From Flavobacteriaceae bacterium (GTDB lineage: Bacteria > Bacteroidota > Bacteroidia > Flavobacteriales > Flavobacteriaceae), in NCBI GenBank assembly GCA_018674025.1, contig JABHBC010000166.1:1-5983 (forward strand): a stretch of 5,983 bases of DNA, given 5' to 3'. A program made the translations under genes and the position numbers. The first letter of the stretch is position 1. The number at the start of each line of letters is the position of its first letter. Below are positions 3,885 to 5,983 of this stretch, piece by piece. Under the pieces are notes generated by a model, which was not told the origin of the DNA, ran no database searches, and saw only the letters and a program-made list of their open reading frames with translations.

Positions 3885-5983
3885 AATTATTGGGTTTCAA
3901 TCTTCCTGGTGTATAAGGAGCTTTTATTATTTTTAATTTATCCTCAATTTCCTTTATATCAACTTCCAATATATCTTTAATTTTATTAAATATTGGTGTA
4001 AACTCTTCTTTAGCAATTTCAAAACTTTCAAGATGTGTTTTAGTAGGTGATGAAGTTGAATATTTTTGTTCGTATAATATTGACATTAATCTTCCATATG
4101 CAGTAGGTACTTCTTGAATATCAAGCTTACTTTTTAACGAATTTCCATAAAATCTAGTATTAATGGATTTAATTTTAAAATCAGTATTAAAAATTAGTTT
4201 TGATAATTCATCATAAGGAGCTTCAACTAGCTTAATTGCCTCCTTAAAATATTTGATTTTATTGGAAGCATCTCCTAACATTTTTGCAGCAGAAAGCATT
4301 TCGCCCTCAAGACTTGAAACTTTTCTTTGAAAGGTTACCTTTTCAGACCTGTCTAATGCAGGCATTGAGGTATTATTTAATGCTACTACATTAAAAAACA
4401 CTGGATTAGATAATTTTTTAAATTCAGATCCGTTAAATAAATCTAACTCAATAGAATATTTTCCTGGGTTAACTAAAGTTCCCTCTGAAACACCAGCAAA
4501 AGGATTATAAAAATTAGATTTAGCAAAACTAATTGGTACTTTTTCTTCATATCGAAGATCCCATTGAAAACGTTGAATACCCATTTTTGGGGATTTAAAT
4601 ACTTTTTTAACGACCAATCCGTCAGAGTTCTTAATGGTGAAAATTAATTGATCCTTAAATTCGTTAGATTCAATGTATAAATCCTCATAAGATGGATAAC
4701 TTGCATCTTTATTGTTTTTTATTAACTCTTTTTCACTTTTTTGTCTAATGGATTTCAAAGATCTAAAATTGTCATTATGATAGTATGTTATCATTGCTAC
4801 TGGACCTAAATTTGTAGCAGAATAAAAGTTATCACCTTGAAAAGCTTTCCCTGGTAGTCCTAAAGGCATACTTCTTTCCCACATCAATGGATCTCTTACA
4901 TCAAAAATACTAGAGTTAGTAGATGAGTAATAATCTTCTATAGATCTTAATGAAGAATAATCATCAAGCACATAAAAACCTCGTCCAAAAGTTCCTAGTA
5001 CTAAATCATTTTCTCTTTCTTGAATTGTAATATCTCTAACTGCAATTGTAGGTAATCCATTTCCTAGTTCTTTCCATCTATCTCCAGAATTTGGGGAAAA
5101 GAATACTCCAAATTCTGTTCCACAAAATATCAAATCTTTATTAATATGATCTTCTTCAATTGAGTACACACTACCTCTTTCAGGAAGGTTATTTGAAATT
5201 GATTCCCAAGTTTTACCTTGATCTGAAGATTTATAAATATAAGGTTTGAAATCTCCAAATTTGTGATGATTAAAAGCAACGTAAATAACATTTATATCAT
5301 GTTTAGACAAATAAACACTATTAGTGTAAGATAAATTTGGGACACCTTTAATATTATCAATTTTAGTCCAAGTTTGACCACCATTTTTTGTAATCTGGAT
5401 TAGACCATCATCAGTTCCAACTGCAATAAGATTAGAATCTAATGGAGATTCTGATAGTGAAACAATTGTTCCATAAGGAGAAGTTGAACCATTCTTGGCA
5501 ACTGCATCCATGCTTAAGACTCTTCCGTAAACTTTAAGTTCATTTCTATTAATCTTTCTAGATAGATCTTCACTAATAACCTCCCAGCTATTTCCATAAT
5601 CATCAGATTTAAAAACTTTATTTGCTGCAAAATATAATCTCCCACTTTTATGTCTACTAACAGCTAATGGTGCATCCCAATTCCATTTGTAATCTAGTTC
5701 ATCTTTTCTAGCTATTGGTTTAATACCTACTTCCTCTCCGCTTAATTTGTCATATCTAACTAACCATCCATACTGTGACTGTGCATAAACAATATTTGGA
5801 TTATCTGGATCAACTTGAGATTCAAATCCATCCCCTCCATGAGTGATAAACCAATCTTGATTAGTTATTCCGTGAGCGGTTTTAACTCTTGAAGGCCCCC
5901 CCATACTAAAATTATCTTGGGTACCTCCATAAATATTATAAAAGGGTTCAGCATTATCTACTGCTACTTTATAAAATTGAGTA
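3883..5983 (-). CDS. BNR/Asp-box repeat, sortilin (VPS10)-like exoprotein (partial, N-terminus outside window)
   Basis: This is the C-terminal 699 residues of a large beta-propeller protein of the type annotated in Bacteroidota as a 'glycosyl hydrolase' or 'WD40/YVTN/BNR-like repeat protein'. The frame stays open to the right edge (TQFYKVAVDN...NIYGGTQDN), so the Met codon at 5904 is internal and not the start. Counting from that Met, four Asp-box motifs are visible: SDDYGNSW (100-107), TKNGGQTW (172-179), SSDQGKTW (226-233) and SPNSGDRW (270-277). Each marks a propeller blade turn. The blades end near LGTFGRGFYVLDD (303-315). A probable beta-sandwich follows (about 415-505, including GIQRFQWDLRYEE and NPGKYSIELDL), then a mostly helical end (520-660) closing with YTPGR. 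No sialidase catalytic set was recognised, so enzymatic activity is unproven; carbohydrate or protein binding is equally possible. A signal peptide is expected in the missing part. No type IX secretion C-terminal sorting domain is seen. The gene ends directly at a terminator hairpin. Confidence 0.87.
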   Translation of the reverse strand, partial: TQFYKVAVDNAEPFYNIYGGTQDNFSMGGPSRVKTAHGITNQDWFITHGGDGFESQVDPDNPNIVYAQSQYGWLVRYDKLSGEEVGIKPIARKDELDYKWNWDAPLAVSRHKSGRLYFAANKVFKSDDYGNSWEVISEDLSRKINRNELKVYGRVLSMDAVAKNGSTSPYGTIVSLSESPLDSNLIAVGTDDGLIQITKNGGQTWTKIDNIKGVPNLSYTNSVYLSKHDINVIYVAFNHHKFGDFKPYIYKSSDQGKTWESISNNLPERGSVYSIEEDHINKDLIFCGTEFGVFFSPNSGDRWKELGNGLPTIAVRDITIQERENDLVLGTFGRGFYVLDDYSSLRSIEDYYSSTNSSIFDVRDPLMWERSMPLGLPGKAFQGDNFYSATNLGPVAMITYYHNDNFRSLKSIRQKSEKELIKNNKDASYPSYEDLYIESNEFKDQLIFTIKNSDGLVVKKVFKSPKMGIQRFQWDLRYEEKVPISFAKSNFYNPFAGVSEGTLVNPGKYSIELDLFNGSEFKKLSNPVFFNVVALNNTSMPALDRSEKVTFQRKVSSLEGEMLSAAKMLGDASNKIKYFKEAIKLVEAPYDELSKLIFNTDFKIKSINTRFYGNSLKSKLDIQEVPTAYGRLMSILYEQKYSTSSPTKTHLESFEIAKEEFTPIFNKIKDILEVDIKEIEDKLKIIKAPYTPGRLKPNN

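Noticed and set aside
3792..3980. Plus-strand open frame of 62 codons starting inside the tRNA
   Set aside because: It begins within the tRNA-Lys gene, runs through the terminator hairpin and then antisense to the BNR gene; it is a chance frame.
5902..5904. ATG as the start of the BNR protein
   Set aside because: The same frame continues 26 codons upstream to the window edge with propeller-like sequence (NIYGGTQDN), so the gene is simply cut by the window.

Overview
The window is AT-rich and looks like chromosomal DNA from a member of the Bacteroidota, most likely a marine-type Flavobacteriia. Four observations support this: a transketolase encoded as a separate C-terminal subunit, a lipoprotein FKBP with an Asp-rich thrombospondin-3-like tail, a large BNR-repeat 'sortilin-like' exoprotein, and a tRNA promoter matching the Bacteroidota consensus TTG-N19-TAnnTTTG. 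No mobile element, CRISPR array or phage gene was seen. Genus assignment is not possible by eye.

Layout, left to right. (1) 1-692 (+): the 3' part of the transketolase C-terminal subunit, cut by the left edge. (2) 713-2524 (-): a tight two-gene unit read right to left. It holds a secreted FKBP-type peptidyl-prolyl isomerase lipoprotein, followed after 3 bp by a secreted PI-PLC-like phosphodiesterase with a GTG start. (3) 2525-2650: a divergent intergenic region. (4) 2651-3148 (+): a PyrR-like phosphoribosyltransferase, which overlaps by 9 bp, tail to tail, shikimate kinase (3140-3652, -). (5) 3653-3776: an intergenic region carrying the tRNA promoter. (6) 3777-3849 (+): tRNA-Lys(UUU), followed by a symmetrical hairpin that can terminate transcription on both strands. 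(7) 3883-5983 (-): the 3' portion of a large BNR/Asp-box exoprotein gene, cut by the right edge.

How the genes relate. Transketolase (pentose phosphate pathway; supplies erythrose-4-phosphate), shikimate kinase (aromatic amino acid pathway, which uses erythrose-4-phosphate upstream) and the phosphoribosyltransferase (nucleotide metabolism) are housekeeping functions. They sit on different strands, so a shared operon is not supported. The FKBP and PI-PLC-like genes form the only clear operon, and both products are exported. The BNR protein is also expected to be exported, but its N-terminus lies outside the window.

No previously undescribed system is evident. The points most worth a second look are the in-frame TAA-TTA-GTG junction between the FKBP and PI-PLC-like genes, a 27-bp tandem duplication in the Asp-rich tail, the tail-to-tail gene overlap, and the compact tRNA promoter/terminator unit.
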